DNA from: Gilvibacter sp. | Lineage (GTDB): Bacteria > Bacteroidota > Bacteroidia > Flavobacteriales > Flavobacteriaceae | Length of the DNA: 64,000 nucleotides | NCBI RefSeq assembly: GCF_013214815.1 | Contig: NZ_JABSPU010000007.1 | Location: forward strand, 1-64,000 | Direction of reading: 5' to 3' | In this document: positions 18,212 through 27,494 of the stretch, piece by piece | How the letters are laid out: each line of letters opens with the position of its first letter | Position numbering within the stretch: the stretch's first letter is position 1 | Translations under genes and position numbers: made by a program | The notes under the pieces: model-generated | What the model was told of the DNA's origin: nothing | The model's input: the letters and a program-made list of their open reading frames with translations, nothing else | Database searches by the model: none

Positions 18212-19207
18212 TTATAGTGTAATTGGTCTAGGAGTCACTTGTTCTGCTACCTTGGCAATGGCTTTGATGTGCTCCGGAGTAGTACCACAACAGCCTCCAA
18301 CTATATTCACAATACCATTGTCCAAATAACTTTTAACCTGTACGGACATTTTATCGGGAGTTTCATCGTATTCTCCAAAAGCGTTGGGTAAGCCTGCGTT
18401 GGGATAGGCAGAAATTCCAATGTTGGTTTTGCTCGATATGGCTTCCAAATAGGGTTGCAACTTTGAAGCCCCTAAAGAGCAGTTGAAGCCAACGGTGATC
18501 AGATCGGTATGTGATATGGAGATCAGAAAGGCCTCCGCAGTTTGCCCCGATAGTGTTCTCCCAGAAGCATCTGTAATAGTTCCACTAACCATAACGGGGG
18601 TGTTGTTATTGCGCTCTTCTTTGACCTCTTCTATAGCAAATAATGCAGCCTTAGCATTTAAGGTGTCAAACACGGTCTCTACCAGCAGAATATCAACGCC
18701 GCCATCTAATAAAGCCTCTGCTTGTTGCTTATATGCCACACGCAATTCGTCAAAGGTTATGGCTCTGAACCCCGGGTCATTCACGTCTGGAGACATGCTG
18801 GCGGTCTTATTAGTAGGGCCTATAGATCCCGCAACAAAGCGTGGCTTGTTCGGTTGTTTTTTAGAGAATTCTTCTGCCTTTGCCTTAGCGATTTTTGCAG
18901 ATTCAAAGTTGAGTTCATAAACCAAGTCCTCCATTTGGTAATCGGCCATAGCTACTGTGGTGCCAGAAAAGGTATTGGTCTGTATGATGTCCGCACCGGC
19001 ATCAAGGAATTTATGGTGGACTTCGGCTATTGCCTCCGGTTGGGTAATGGACAAGAGATCATTGTTGCCCTTAAGGGGAATCGAGTAGTCTTTAAATCGC
19101 TCTCCCCGGAAGTCTTCTTCTGAGAAATTGTAGCGTTGCAACATGGTACCCATGGCTCCATCGAGCACAAGTACACGCTTTTGCAGTTCATTATATAAGT
19201 TCGGCAT
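18212..19207 (-). CDS. methionine synthase, homocysteine-binding subunit
   Basis: Homocysteine S-methyltransferase module of cobalamin-dependent methionine synthase as a 331-residue protein. Motifs are LVLDGAMGTMLQ, ADIIQTNTFSGT, GSIGPTNK, VGFNCSLGA, and the zinc-binding Cys pair in GGCCGTTPEHI (Cys306-Cys307). It is the first gene of the metH(N)-metH(C)-metF operon. Its start codon lies directly at the 3' arm of a hairpin in the SAM-I riboswitch leader, so translation is probably blocked when S-adenosylmethionine is plentiful. Confidence 0.95.
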   Translation of the reverse strand: MPNLYNELQKRVLVLDGAMGTMLQRYNFSEEDFRGERFKDYSIPLKGNNDLLSITQPEAIAEVHHKFLDAGADIIQTNTFSGTTVAMADYQMEDLVYELNFESAKIAKAKAEEFSKKQPNKPRFVAGSIGPTNKTASMSPDVNDPGFRAITFDELRVAYKQQAEALLDGGVDILLVETVFDTLNAKAALFAIEEVKEERNNNTPVMVSGTITDASGRTLSGQTAEAFLISISHTDLITVGFNCSLGASKLQPYLEAISSKTNIGISAYPNAGLPNAFGEYDETPDKMSVQVKSYLDNGIVNIVGGCCGTTPEHIKAIAKVAEQVTPRPITL

Positions 19208-19239
19208 TCCTGATGATTAGGTTTTACTATTATCAGGAA
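19207..19239 (-). promoter_or_regulatory. start-codon-sequestering hairpin of the SAM riboswitch leader
   Basis: On the minus strand TTCCTGAT (19239-19232) pairs with ATCAGGAA (19214-19207). The last base of the second arm is the A of the metH(N) ATG. No U-run follows, so this resembles a translational rather than a transcriptional expression platform. Confidence 0.6.
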
Positions 19240-19257
19240 AGAGGAAGAGTATTCTCC

Positions 19258-19360
19258 GTTATCTGTTCTGCTTCTCGCAGTAGAATTTAGCACCTTCTTT
19301 GCTTGTCAAAGGGTTGCTAAGGTTTCATAGGGTCTATTCCCTCCACCTTTCGTGATAACA
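19258..19360 (-). ncRNA. SAM-I riboswitch (S-box) of the met operon
   Basis: Reading the minus strand, the leader shows the S-box landmarks in order: P1 5' strand GTTATC, CGAAAGGTGGAGGG, ATGAAACCTTAGCAACC, AAGGTGCTAAATTC, and P1 3' strand GATAAC. S-adenosylmethionine binding stabilises P1 and switches off methionine biosynthesis genes. It lies in the 5' leader of the metH(N)-metH(C)-metF operon. Confidence 0.93.
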
Positions 19361-19383
19361 CAATTTGTTTTAGAACGTCAGAG

Positions 19384-19413
19384 CAAATATAGTTAAAAAA
19401 GTTTCTGATCAAA
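19384..19413 (-). promoter_or_regulatory. promoter of the met operon (TTTG-N18-TATATTTG)
   Basis: On the minus strand TTTG (19413-19410) and TATATTTG (19391-19384) are spaced by 18 bp. The predicted start at about 19378 places the riboswitch about 20 bases into the transcript. Confidence 0.7.
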
Positions 19414-19450
19414 TCAAAAGCCAACAGATGTCCGCAGCTTAGCAGATCTA

Positions 19451-20782
19451 CTAGCGTTTGTATTTTAAATCCTGAGCTTTTATCTCTCGAGTCCATAAAG
19501 GCTGACCGTCCTTGTCTCGAATAGTAATGGTCAACACCCGATCAGTTCTGGGACCGCTAACATTGAGCAGTCCAAAATTGTGTTGGCCTACAAAGGTTTC
19601 TTCTATGCCGTTTGTGTTCAGGACTTCTTTGCTGTTGTTTGCGCCTGCGGTAAGCGAGGAGCAAGTTAAATCGTAAAGCGGATAAACACTTTGGTTCTCT
19701 TGTTGCTTGCTGAGGATGGTATGATGCCTGTCCCCATCCAAAAAGACTACTCCTTCAATACGGGCATCGCGAATTTTCTTGATCAGATAGTGTCTTTCAT
19801 CTGCAAAAGTAGCATGGTTCTCAAACCAAGCTTCTGTGCTTAATACTTGTCCACCAATCACTATAAACTTAAATGGAGCGCGGCTCGAAGCTAAGGCATT
19901 AATAAGCCAATCGATTTGCTCTTTCCCAAGCATCTGCCGATCCTCGGTATAGTTCCTGTTTGATGTTCTGTGATAGCGGTTGTCCAACAAGAAAAACTCC
20001 AGATCTGCCCATTGAAAAGTACCGGTAATTCCACCTTCTCCTGTTACATCGTAGTTTGGGTTTGCCCAAAACAGTTTGAAAACTTCAGTGGCTGTTTCTT
20101 TCAGGGAATAGCTTCCGTCTGAATTATTGGGTCCAAAATCGTGATCGTCCCAAGTTGCATAATGGTGAGTGGAAGCCAATAAGGGTTGCATTTCTGCAAG
20201 CGAACGAGTATGGGTATAACGGTGCAGAAATCCGGTGCGAGAATTCCAATCAGCTTCTCGTAAATACGTATTGTCTCCCAACCAGATCATAAAATCTGGT
20301 TTTTGCTCGTGGATTGCGGTAAATATTTCATACTCGCTGCCGTATGGTTTCCCTGGACGATCAAATCGAGCTTCATTGACATAATTACAACTACCAATGG
20401 CAAAATTCACTTCCGGTGGGTCCGTGCGCCACTGCCATAATTCTTGACTTTGGAAAGTCATCGGGTAGTCTCGCTTTACGCGTTTGTTGTTTATGTATAA
20501 TTCATACGTATACGTGTTACCAGGAAGCACTTGGTCTGCAATTATTTGAGCGACATAAGCAGTGCTTTTTTGGGTTTCAACCTGCTCGGTTTTGAATCTG
20601 ACTTTAGGATTTCCTTGCTCGTAATATTCAAAATGAACTTCTGCTTCCTCTGTAGTTTGTGCCCAAAGCATCACCTCGCGCATGGTAGAATAGCCAACCA
20701 TTGGCCCAGATTGCAATAGATCTTGCGCTAGTGGTGCAGGAGAAAAAACAAAAAATACAGTCAGAAATAGTATGAATCGCAT
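19451..20782 (-). CDS. PhoD-like alkaline phosphatase / phosphodiesterase
   Basis: Secreted metallophosphatase of the PhoD superfamily. There is a signal peptide with cleavage after FSPAPLAQ, then a Fibronectin-III-like N-terminal domain (GYSTMREVMLWAQT, common in this family). The PhoD catalytic domain has metal-binding motifs: IGSCNY, WLGDNTYLREADW, TWDDHDFGPNNSD, and FLDGDRHHTI. It probably hydrolyses phosphate esters or phosphodiesters in the periplasm; the substrate is unknown. Length (443 aa) is normal. It stands alone, divergent from the dienelactone-hydrolase-like gene. No Pho box was recognised. Confidence 0.9.
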   Translation of the reverse strand: MRFILFLTVFFVFSPAPLAQDLLQSGPMVGYSTMREVMLWAQTTEEAEVHFEYYEQGNPKVRFKTEQVETQKSTAYVAQIIADQVLPGNTYTYELYINNKRVKRDYPMTFQSQELWQWRTDPPEVNFAIGSCNYVNEARFDRPGKPYGSEYEIFTAIHEQKPDFMIWLGDNTYLREADWNSRTGFLHRYTHTRSLAEMQPLLASTHHYATWDDHDFGPNNSDGSYSLKETATEVFKLFWANPNYDVTGEGGITGTFQWADLEFFLLDNRYHRTSNRNYTEDRQMLGKEQIDWLINALASSRAPFKFIVIGGQVLSTEAWFENHATFADERHYLIKKIRDARIEGVVFLDGDRHHTILSKQQENQSVYPLYDLTCSSLTAGANNSKEVLNTNGIEETFVGQHNFGLLNVSGPRTDRVLTITIRDKDGQPLWTREIKAQDLKYKR

Positions 20783-20962
20783 AGCGTTGGTTGGTTTTAA
20801 TGATATCCAAAAGGAGAAACAAAGGTAGTTTATCTGTAGTATTTTGCGTTTGAAAACCTTTAAGGGCTTATTAAATTTTAGGTTGGCGTATTGGTTTATG
20901 GGGGATTGTTAAATTTTAGCGGTAACAATTAGTACCTTTAAGCAATTGAAAAACCACAGATA

Positions 20963-21802
20963 ATGAAACGATATCTTCCACTTCTGCTCTTAGCCGCTAT
21001 GATGACGGCCGTCTCCTGTAAAGAGAACAAACAGACCGACTCAGAAGCGACAACTGCTTCAGAAAATCTGCAACCTAGCATCAAAGGAGAGGCAGTGAGT
21101 TACGCCTCAGATTCTACAAACCTAAAAGGCTATATCGCCTATGATGAGAACCTAAAAGGGAAGCGCCCTGGAATTTTGATCATTCATGAGTGGTGGGGTC
21201 ACAATGACTACGTGCGAGAACGCGCAGATATGTTGGCTAAGCTTGGCTATACGGCCATTGCTGTTGATATGTACGGTGATGGTAAGCAAGCCAGTCATCC
21301 CGATGATGCTGGTAAGTTCGCCATGAGTGTGATGAGCAATCTGCCTGAGGCTAAGGCGCGATTCAATGCAGCTGTTGCCTTGCTTCAAGCTCATGAAACA
21401 GTGGATGCCGATAAACTTGCTGCCATTGGATATTGTTTTGGAGGAAGTGTAGCCTTAACCATGGCAAATTCTGGTGCTGACCTGGATGCTGTTGCGGCAT
21501 TTCATTCTGGAGTCACTTTGCCTGTAATGCCTAATGAGCAGCTCAAAGCTCGTGTTTTAGTCTGTAATGGAGGCGCCGATTCCTTTGTGAGTGAAGAATC
21601 TGTTGGAGTTTTTAAAAGTGCCATGGATTCTATAGGAGCGACTTATGAATACATCTCATATCCTGGGGTGGTGCATAGTTTTACCTCCAAAGAAGCAGAT
21701 GCCAACGGAGAGAAATTTGGTCTTCCTTTAGCTTATGACGCAGATGCAGATCAAAAATCATGGAACAGTTTACAAGAAATGCTCAACGAAGTATTTAAAT
21801 AG
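20963..21802 (+). CDS. dienelactone hydrolase family lipoprotein
   Basis: Alpha/beta hydrolase of the dienelactone hydrolase family. A lipoprotein signal (MTAVSCKEN) is followed by a low-complexity linker, so the enzyme is anchored in the envelope. Catalytic features are the nucleophile elbow GYCFGGS with cysteine as nucleophile, NGGADSFV supplying the aspartate, and the histidine in PGVVHSFT. The substrate is not predictable. The next gene (gamma-glutamyltransferase) starts 18 bp later, so they are probably co-transcribed. A -7-like TACCTTTA lies at 20933-20940. Confidence 0.9.
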   Translation: MKRYLPLLLLAAMMTAVSCKENKQTDSEATTASENLQPSIKGEAVSYASDSTNLKGYIAYDENLKGKRPGILIIHEWWGHNDYVRERADMLAKLGYTAIAVDMYGDGKQASHPDDAGKFAMSVMSNLPEAKARFNAAVALLQAHETVDADKLAAIGYCFGGSVALTMANSGADLDAVAAFHSGVTLPVMPNEQLKARVLVCNGGADSFVSEESVGVFKSAMDSIGATYEYISYPGVVHSFTSKEADANGEKFGLPLAYDADADQKSWNSLQEMLNEVFK

Positions 21803-21820
21803 AGTCCCAACCGAAAGTCA

Positions 21821-23515
21821 ATGAAATTGAAAATTTATGGAGTGCTTTTGATCCTTTGTATTCAAGGGGTTTTTGCACAAGACAGAATTACAGGAGAAGC
21901 CTTTGCCACACGTTCTGTGGTTTTGGGCCAAAACGGGATGGTAGCTACCAGTCATCCTTTAGCTACTCAGATTGGTTTACAAATTTTGAAAGATGGTGGG
22001 AACGCCATTGATGCCGCAATAGCTGCCAATGCGGCTTTAGGGCTTATGGAACCCACGGGCTGTGGTGTTGGGGGTGATCTATTCGCCATAGTTTGGGATC
22101 CAAAAACACAAAAGTTATACGGCTTGAATGCTAGTGGAAGATCGCCAATGGACCTTTCTCTGGAGTACTTTAAGCAGAATGATATGAGTAAAATCCCGTC
22201 TCACGGTCCTTTGCCAGTGAGCGTACCCGGAGCGGTTGATGGCTGGTTTGAACTACACAATAGATTTGGTTCTAAACCTATGACTGATATTTTGGCCCCA
22301 GCCATTAGTTATGCAGAAAAAGGTTTTCCACTTACCGAACTGATCGCTTGGTATCTGCAACGTAGCGTTCCGTTTTATGAATCAAAGGGATTCCCCAATA
22401 TTGCCGATACGTATAAAGTACAGAACGGAGGGCAATTGCCAATGGAAGGTCAGATCTATAAGAATCCGTATTTGGCGGAGACCTACAGAAAGATCGCAGC
22501 TGGTGGACGCGATGCCTTCTACAAAGGTGAGATTGCCCAAGTGATTGGTGAATTCATTCAGCAGCAGGGCGGATTTTTATCTGCTGAGGATTTGGCGGCA
22601 CACAAATCAGAATGGGTTGAACCTGTATCTGTGAATTACCGCGGTTATGATGTATGGGAGTTACCGCCAAACGGTCAAGGTATCGCCGCTTTGCAGATGT
22701 TGCAAATTTTAGAAGGCTATGATTTTTCTCAGATTGAGTTTGGGAGTGAAGAGCATTTGCATTTATTCACGGAAGCTAAAAAATTAGCCTTTGAAGACCG
22801 GGCGAAGTATTATGCCGATATGGACTTTTTTGATGTTCCAGTGGAACAGTTACTCTCTGACGCCTACGCAGAAGAGCGCCGTGCCCAAATAGGTCAAAGA
22901 GCAGGTACCTACAATGCAGGGGAGATCTCTGCGGGTGAGACCATTTATATGACTGTTGCTGACAAAGACGGAACCATGATCTCCCTTATACAAAGTAATT
23001 ATCGTGGAATGGGCTCTGGAATGGTGCCGCCCAAATTGGGCTTTATGCTCCAGGATCGTGGCGAACTTTTTAGTTTGGTTCCCGGGCAGGCCAATACCTT
23101 TGAACCTGGTAAAAGACCTTTCCATACAATTATTCCTGCTTTCATTACCAAAGATGGAAAACCTTATGTGAGTTTTGGTGTTATGGGTGGAGATTTTCAG
23201 CCTATGGGGCATACCCAAATTGTGATGAATCTTATTGATTTTGGCATGAATATTCAAGAAGCCGGAGATGCTCCACGATGGGATCACACCGGTGGTGCAA
23301 GTCCTATGGGAGCTACCACCACTAATACGGGGACCATTAGAACGGAATCTGGAATTCCGTATTCCACTATCCGTGGTCTGATGGACCGAGGACATCGAAT
23401 TGGTGCGGCCAGAGGTGTCTACGGAGGATATCAAGCTATTCTTTGGGATGATGAGAACAAGGTGTATCACGGAGCTTCTGAGAGTCGAAAGGACGGCCAA
23501 GCGGCTGGCTATTAA
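21821..23515 (+). CDS. gamma-glutamyltransferase family protein (YwrD-like)
   Basis: Secreted Ntn hydrolase that cleaves gamma-glutamyl bonds of glutathione-like peptides. It has a signal peptide ending FAQD, the family opening GMVATSHPLATQIG, and DGGNAIDAAIAANAALG. The autocleavage site is GETIYMTVADKDG with the probable nucleophile Thr374, followed by the oxyanion region RGMGSGM. The site reads ET-I-Y where classic enzymes have ET-T-H, as in the YwrD-type paralogues, so strict glutathione activity is not certain. It starts a run with a YfcC transporter (15 bp later), an M20 deacetylase and an M19 dipeptidase, suggesting amino-acid or dipeptide salvage. Confidence 0.92.
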   Translation: MKLKIYGVLLILCIQGVFAQDRITGEAFATRSVVLGQNGMVATSHPLATQIGLQILKDGGNAIDAAIAANAALGLMEPTGCGVGGDLFAIVWDPKTQKLYGLNASGRSPMDLSLEYFKQNDMSKIPSHGPLPVSVPGAVDGWFELHNRFGSKPMTDILAPAISYAEKGFPLTELIAWYLQRSVPFYESKGFPNIADTYKVQNGGQLPMEGQIYKNPYLAETYRKIAAGGRDAFYKGEIAQVIGEFIQQQGGFLSAEDLAAHKSEWVEPVSVNYRGYDVWELPPNGQGIAALQMLQILEGYDFSQIEFGSEEHLHLFTEAKKLAFEDRAKYYADMDFFDVPVEQLLSDAYAEERRAQIGQRAGTYNAGEISAGETIYMTVADKDGTMISLIQSNYRGMGSGMVPPKLGFMLQDRGELFSLVPGQANTFEPGKRPFHTIIPAFITKDGKPYVSFGVMGGDFQPMGHTQIVMNLIDFGMNIQEAGDAPRWDHTGGASPMGATTTNTGTIRTESGIPYSTIRGLMDRGHRIGAARGVYGGYQAILWDDENKVYHGASESRKDGQAAGY

Positions 23516-23530
23516 TTCTGCCGGATAATT

Positions 23531-24934
23531 ATGTCAAAGAATCCCCTGAGCTCCTTGAGCTTGTTTAAACGAGTGCCGCACGCAGTTACCATGCTGTTTA
23601 TCATTATCGTCCTGGTAACGATTTTGAGTTATGTGCTTCCCGCTGGAACCTATGAAAGAGAAGTGGTCAATGGGAAGAGTTTTGTGGTTCCGAATTCATA
23701 TAAAATTATTCCTTCAACACCCATTGGCTTGTTGGATATGTTTAAGGCGATTCCTTTGGGCTTTAAAGCAGCCTCAGAGATCATTTTCATCGTCCTTGCA
23801 GGTGCTATTATGTTTGGCTTTATGGAGCGGTCCAAAGCCGTAGAGAATGCGGTCGGTACTTTGGTAAAGAAATTAGGTTCTCGAAATAAAAACTTGATCA
23901 TCGTGATCATGACCTTTGTTTACGGTTTGCTGGGGATAGCCGTGGGTTATGAGAACAATATTGCAATGGTACCCATTGCCGCAGTTTTAAGCCTTGCTTT
24001 GGGCGGCGATTTAATTTTAGCTGCGGGAATATCTGTGGGTGCTATGACCATTGGTTTTGGGCTCTCACCAATTAACCCGTATACCGTAGGAACGGGTCAT
24101 AAAATTGCAGAATTGGCCATGTTCTCGGGCTGGCTCCTTCGTGGGATCTTGTGTTTGGGTGCTTTGAGCGTGATGGCCTACTACAACGTCCGATACTTTA
24201 AAAAAATAACCAAAGATCCGCAGAAGAGCCTCTCCAAAGATCTAGATGTTTCTGACATGAAATTATCACAACCGCTTTCCGCCTACAAGGTAAGTGGTCA
24301 GAATTGGATTGTAATTGCAATTTTCCTCATTGGACTGCTCGTTATTCTTTATGGAGTGTTCAACTTGAATTGGTACATCAATGAGCTCTCGGCCATATTT
24401 TTAATGGTTGCCCTTATCTGCGGATTAGTATCCCGAATGGATGCGACACAAATGAGTAATACCACCCTGAAGGCAGTAGGCGTGGCAGCTCCTGGCGCAT
24501 TTATGGTCGGGCTTGCCACCTCTATTAAAGTATTGATGGATACGGGAAATATCAGTGATACAATTTCTCATAATTTGGCAGAGCTTTTGGATGGATTGCC
24601 GCTTTATGCCTCGGCAGTGAGCATGGCCTTATCTCAATCGGTAATAAACTTTTTTATCCCTTCTGGAAGTGGGCAAGCCTTGGCTACTTTACCAGTAATG
24701 CTACCTTTAGGGGAATCCTTAGGACTCAGCAAACAGATCACAATATTGGCTTTTCAGATTGGAGATGGTCTCTCTAATCTTGTGAACCCGACCTTAGGAG
24801 GACTCATCGCCATGTTGAGTATGTGTCGTGTTCCAATTGATCGTTGGGTCCGGTTTATTTTTCCAGTTTTAATCACCTTATTATTGATGGCTTTTACAGC
24901 CCTAGTCGTGGCGGTTGCCATTAATTACGTATAA
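23531..24934 (+). CDS. YfcC family membrane transporter
   Basis: Integral inner membrane carrier with about 11-12 helices over 467 residues. The opening LSYVLPAGTYEREV and the pair AGAIMFGFMERSKAVENAV and GYENNIAMVPIAAVLSLALGGD are typical of the YfcC/DcuC-related transporters annotated as C4-dicarboxylate or amino-acid carriers. The repeat near the C-terminus, INFFIPSGSGQA, is the second re-entrant signature. Its place between a gamma-glutamyltransferase and an ArgE-like deacetylase (2 bp downstream) suggests a modified amino acid or small peptide as substrate (inference). Confidence 0.88.
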   Translation: MSKNPLSSLSLFKRVPHAVTMLFIIIVLVTILSYVLPAGTYEREVVNGKSFVVPNSYKIIPSTPIGLLDMFKAIPLGFKAASEIIFIVLAGAIMFGFMERSKAVENAVGTLVKKLGSRNKNLIIVIMTFVYGLLGIAVGYENNIAMVPIAAVLSLALGGDLILAAGISVGAMTIGFGLSPINPYTVGTGHKIAELAMFSGWLLRGILCLGALSVMAYYNVRYFKKITKDPQKSLSKDLDVSDMKLSQPLSAYKVSGQNWIVIAIFLIGLLVILYGVFNLNWYINELSAIFLMVALICGLVSRMDATQMSNTTLKAVGVAAPGAFMVGLATSIKVLMDTGNISDTISHNLAELLDGLPLYASAVSMALSQSVINFFIPSGSGQALATLPVMLPLGESLGLSKQITILAFQIGDGLSNLVNPTLGGLIAMLSMCRVPIDRWVRFIFPVLITLLLMAFTALVVAVAINYV

Positions 24935-24936
24935 CT

Positions 24937-26103
24937 ATGAATGTTGAAGAAATTTTAGCAAAATTGGTGAGCTTTCCCGTATTAGGTGGGGAGAGTAACC
25001 TCAGTATTATTTATTGGATCAAGTCCTATATAGAATCACATGATATTGAAGCCTACCTCGTCCCCGATGAGACCGGTGAAAAGGCATCATTACACTGTAG
25101 AATTGGTCCTGCGGTGGACGGTGGAGTGATCCTCTCAGGGCATACAGATGTGGTCCCAGTAGCAGGTCAAGAGTGGCATACAGACCCTTTTGTCTTGACA
25201 GACAAAGGCGATGGAAAACTTTACGGACGTGGTTCGTGCGATATGAAAGGTTTTGTGGCGATCTGTTTGGCAATGTTGCCAAAAATGAAGTCGGCAGCAC
25301 TTAAAAAGCCCATTTACTTTGCCTTCTCCTATGATGAAGAAGTAGGCTGTTTAGCAGGACCGGAATTGGCAAAGACTTTGAGAACCTTTTATCAGGAAAC
25401 TCCAAAGTACGCTATCATTGGCGAGCCTTCTATGATGGAAACCATCGCTGGGCAAAAGGGTATTTACATATTAGAGACCTACGTATACGGATCAGAAGGA
25501 CACAGCAGCAGAATCAAACAAGAGGTGAGCGCTATTCACGAATCCATGCGACTTATTCTGTGGTTGGAACAAAAAATGGATCGTCTCATTGAGGCCAACC
25601 GAACAGATGATCGATTCCATCCGTCGCATTCCACCATACATATTGGGAAGGTGGAAGGTGGTATTGCGCCCAATGTCATTGCGAACAAAGCTCATTTTTA
25701 TTGGGATTTGAGAACCATTCCTAAAGACGACATCTTTGAAATAGTTAAAGAATTTGAAGCCTATTGCGAATCTCGTGAACAAAGCTTGCGGAGCGTTTTT
25801 CCGGACTTTAAAATTGAGACGGTTGAAAATCACCCGCCAGTACCTCATTTAGACACTCAAGCAGAGGATGATGTGGTAAGCCTTATCAACAGACTCACCG
25901 GAAATTCTAAACTCAATACGGTTTCTTACGCCGCAGAAGCCGGTCAATTTGCCAATGAAGGTTTTCAGACTGCTATATGTGGTCCTGGCTCCATTGCTCA
26001 AGCGCATAGGGCCAATGAGTTCATCAGCAAAGAACAGTTGGAATTAGGTGTACAAATGATGGAGAGGCTCATCAAAGAGTTGTCCTCAGAGTCTTTTAAG
26101 TAA
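24937..26103 (+). CDS. M20 family deacetylase, ArgE-like
   Basis: Zinc-dependent amidohydrolase of the M20/ArgE/DapE family. Ligands and catalytic residues are visible: SGHTDVVP (His and Asp), GRGSCDMKG (bridging Asp), YDEEVGC (Glu-Glu), IGEPS, and a late histidine in AQAHRANEF. It is annotated in many genomes as acetylornithine deacetylase. No arginine biosynthesis genes lie nearby, and it follows a transporter by 2 bp inside a peptide-salvage run. It may therefore remove an acyl group from an imported N-acyl amino acid instead. Cytoplasmic, 388 aa, full length. Confidence 0.88.
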   Translation: MNVEEILAKLVSFPVLGGESNLSIIYWIKSYIESHDIEAYLVPDETGEKASLHCRIGPAVDGGVILSGHTDVVPVAGQEWHTDPFVLTDKGDGKLYGRGSCDMKGFVAICLAMLPKMKSAALKKPIYFAFSYDEEVGCLAGPELAKTLRTFYQETPKYAIIGEPSMMETIAGQKGIYILETYVYGSEGHSSRIKQEVSAIHESMRLILWLEQKMDRLIEANRTDDRFHPSHSTIHIGKVEGGIAPNVIANKAHFYWDLRTIPKDDIFEIVKEFEAYCESREQSLRSVFPDFKIETVENHPPVPHLDTQAEDDVVSLINRLTGNSKLNTVSYAAEAGQFANEGFQTAICGPGSIAQAHRANEFISKEQLELGVQMMERLIKELSSESFK

Positions 26104-26203
26104 AAGCCTAATTGGCCGCGACTGATCTCCCAAAACTTGGCTGCAGGTTTGAAAAGGGATATTTGTTGTACATTTATTTGCAACCAATCAAAAATCACAT
26201 CTC

Positions 26204-27484
26204 ATGGGAAAATTTACCCTTGGCAGTCTGTTGTCGCTTTGTTTAATACTGGCTTTAGTTAGCTGTAAAGAAGAAACTGGACCCTCAGAAGCAGAGCAAG
26301 CAGAAGCAGCATTGATCGCCAAGGCGATGGAAATTCACAAACGAGTCCTGACCCTAGATACCCATGCAGATACACCTCTGCGACTCATGGAGCCAGGCTT
26401 TGACTTAGCAGAACGGCACGATCCAAATGAAACCGGCTCGAAAGTAGATTACCCCCGCATGATTGAAGGCGATTTGGACGCCATCTTCTTTGCGGCCTTT
26501 GTAGCACAAGATATCAGGGATGTTGATGGAAACTCACGAGCAAAAGCTTTGTGTTTGCAAATGATAGATTCCATAGTAGCATCTACAGAGCGCAATGCTG
26601 ATTTGGTTGGTCTTGCATTGAATCCAGACGATGCCTATGCCTTAGAGAAGGCTGGAAAGCGCGCCATATATATCGGAATTGAGAATGGTTATCCCATTGG
26701 GAATGATCCAGAAAACGTTTCCTTGTTTTATGAAAAAGGGGTGCGCTATATCACTTTGGTACACTCTGCCAACAATGATCTAGCAGATTCTGCCACGGAC
26801 GATCAAGGCGAGGAGCACGGGGGTTTAAGCGACATTGGTGTTGAAGTGGTCAAGCGAATGAATCGTTTGGGGATTATGGTGGATGTGTCTCACGGAAGCG
26901 ACAGCCTGTTCTACGATGCCTTAAAGTATTCCAAGGCTCCAATAATTGCCTCGCATTCCAATGCCAGAAGCGTTACCAATCACCCGAGAAACATGAGTGA
27001 TGAAATGCTGACGCTTATGGCCAAAAATGGTGGAGTAGTGCAGCTGACCATGTTGGCCGACTATTTGAGAGAAGCTCCGCCAAATCCGGCTAGAGATTCC
27101 GCTATGGCTGCCTTTAGAGCCAGTATGAAACCTATTTCAGAAATGACTGATGAAGAGCGTGAAGCCCTGCGTAAAACCTTTAATGAGATCAATGAAAAGT
27201 ATCCAGCACTTCCAGCTACAGTGAAACATGTGGTTGATCATATTGACCATATCGTAAAAATTGCAGGGATTGACCATGTAGGTATTGGTTGTGATTTTGA
27301 TGGTGGTGGCGGTATTGAAGGCGTTTTTGATGCCAGTGAAGTGATGAACATCACCATTGAACTAGTGCGTCGCGGGTATACGGAGGAGCAGATTGCGAAG
27401 ATCTGGGGTGGAAACTTGATCCGTGTGTTCAAGGAAGTTCAAGCCAAGGCTCAAGAAATCCAAGCTGCAGAGACTAATTCGTAA
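26204..27484 (+). CDS. membrane dipeptidase (M19, renal dipeptidase family), lipoprotein
   Basis: Zinc dipeptidase with broad activity on L-X and D-X dipeptides, anchored in the envelope. It has a lipoprotein signal (LALVSCKEE). Metal ligands appear in the family motifs DTHADTPLR (HxD), GIENGYPIG (bridging Glu), VDVSHGS, and SHSNARSVTNHPRNM. A GIDHVGIGCDFDGGGG motif follows near the C-terminus. Length (426 aa) fits. It lies 100 bp downstream of the M20 gene on the same strand and fits a peptide-scavenging pathway. The downstream DUF6702 gene starts about 11 bp after the stop. Confidence 0.94.
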   Translation: MGKFTLGSLLSLCLILALVSCKEETGPSEAEQAEAALIAKAMEIHKRVLTLDTHADTPLRLMEPGFDLAERHDPNETGSKVDYPRMIEGDLDAIFFAAFVAQDIRDVDGNSRAKALCLQMIDSIVASTERNADLVGLALNPDDAYALEKAGKRAIYIGIENGYPIGNDPENVSLFYEKGVRYITLVHSANNDLADSATDDQGEEHGGLSDIGVEVVKRMNRLGIMVDVSHGSDSLFYDALKYSKAPIIASHSNARSVTNHPRNMSDEMLTLMAKNGGVVQLTMLADYLREAPPNPARDSAMAAFRASMKPISEMTDEEREALRKTFNEINEKYPALPATVKHVVDHIDHIVKIAGIDHVGIGCDFDGGGGIEGVFDASEVMNITIELVRRGYTEEQIAKIWGGNLIRVFKEVQAKAQEIQAAETNS

Positions 27485-27494
27485 TTTTTGTGTT

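Noticed and set aside
18205-18220. Possible frameshift splitting metH
   Set aside because: Both halves have complete domain borders and their own start and stop, abutting exactly; a two-gene MetH is common in this phylum.
18483-19293. Long ORFs opposite or beside metH and over the riboswitch leader (145, 133 and 88 aa)
   Set aside because: Shadows of the metH coding frame or of the SAM riboswitch; no family features.
22850-23500. 216-codon minus-strand ORF inside the gamma-glutamyltransferase gene
   Set aside because: It is antisense to a clear GGT gene with all its motifs; the translation has no recognisable domain.
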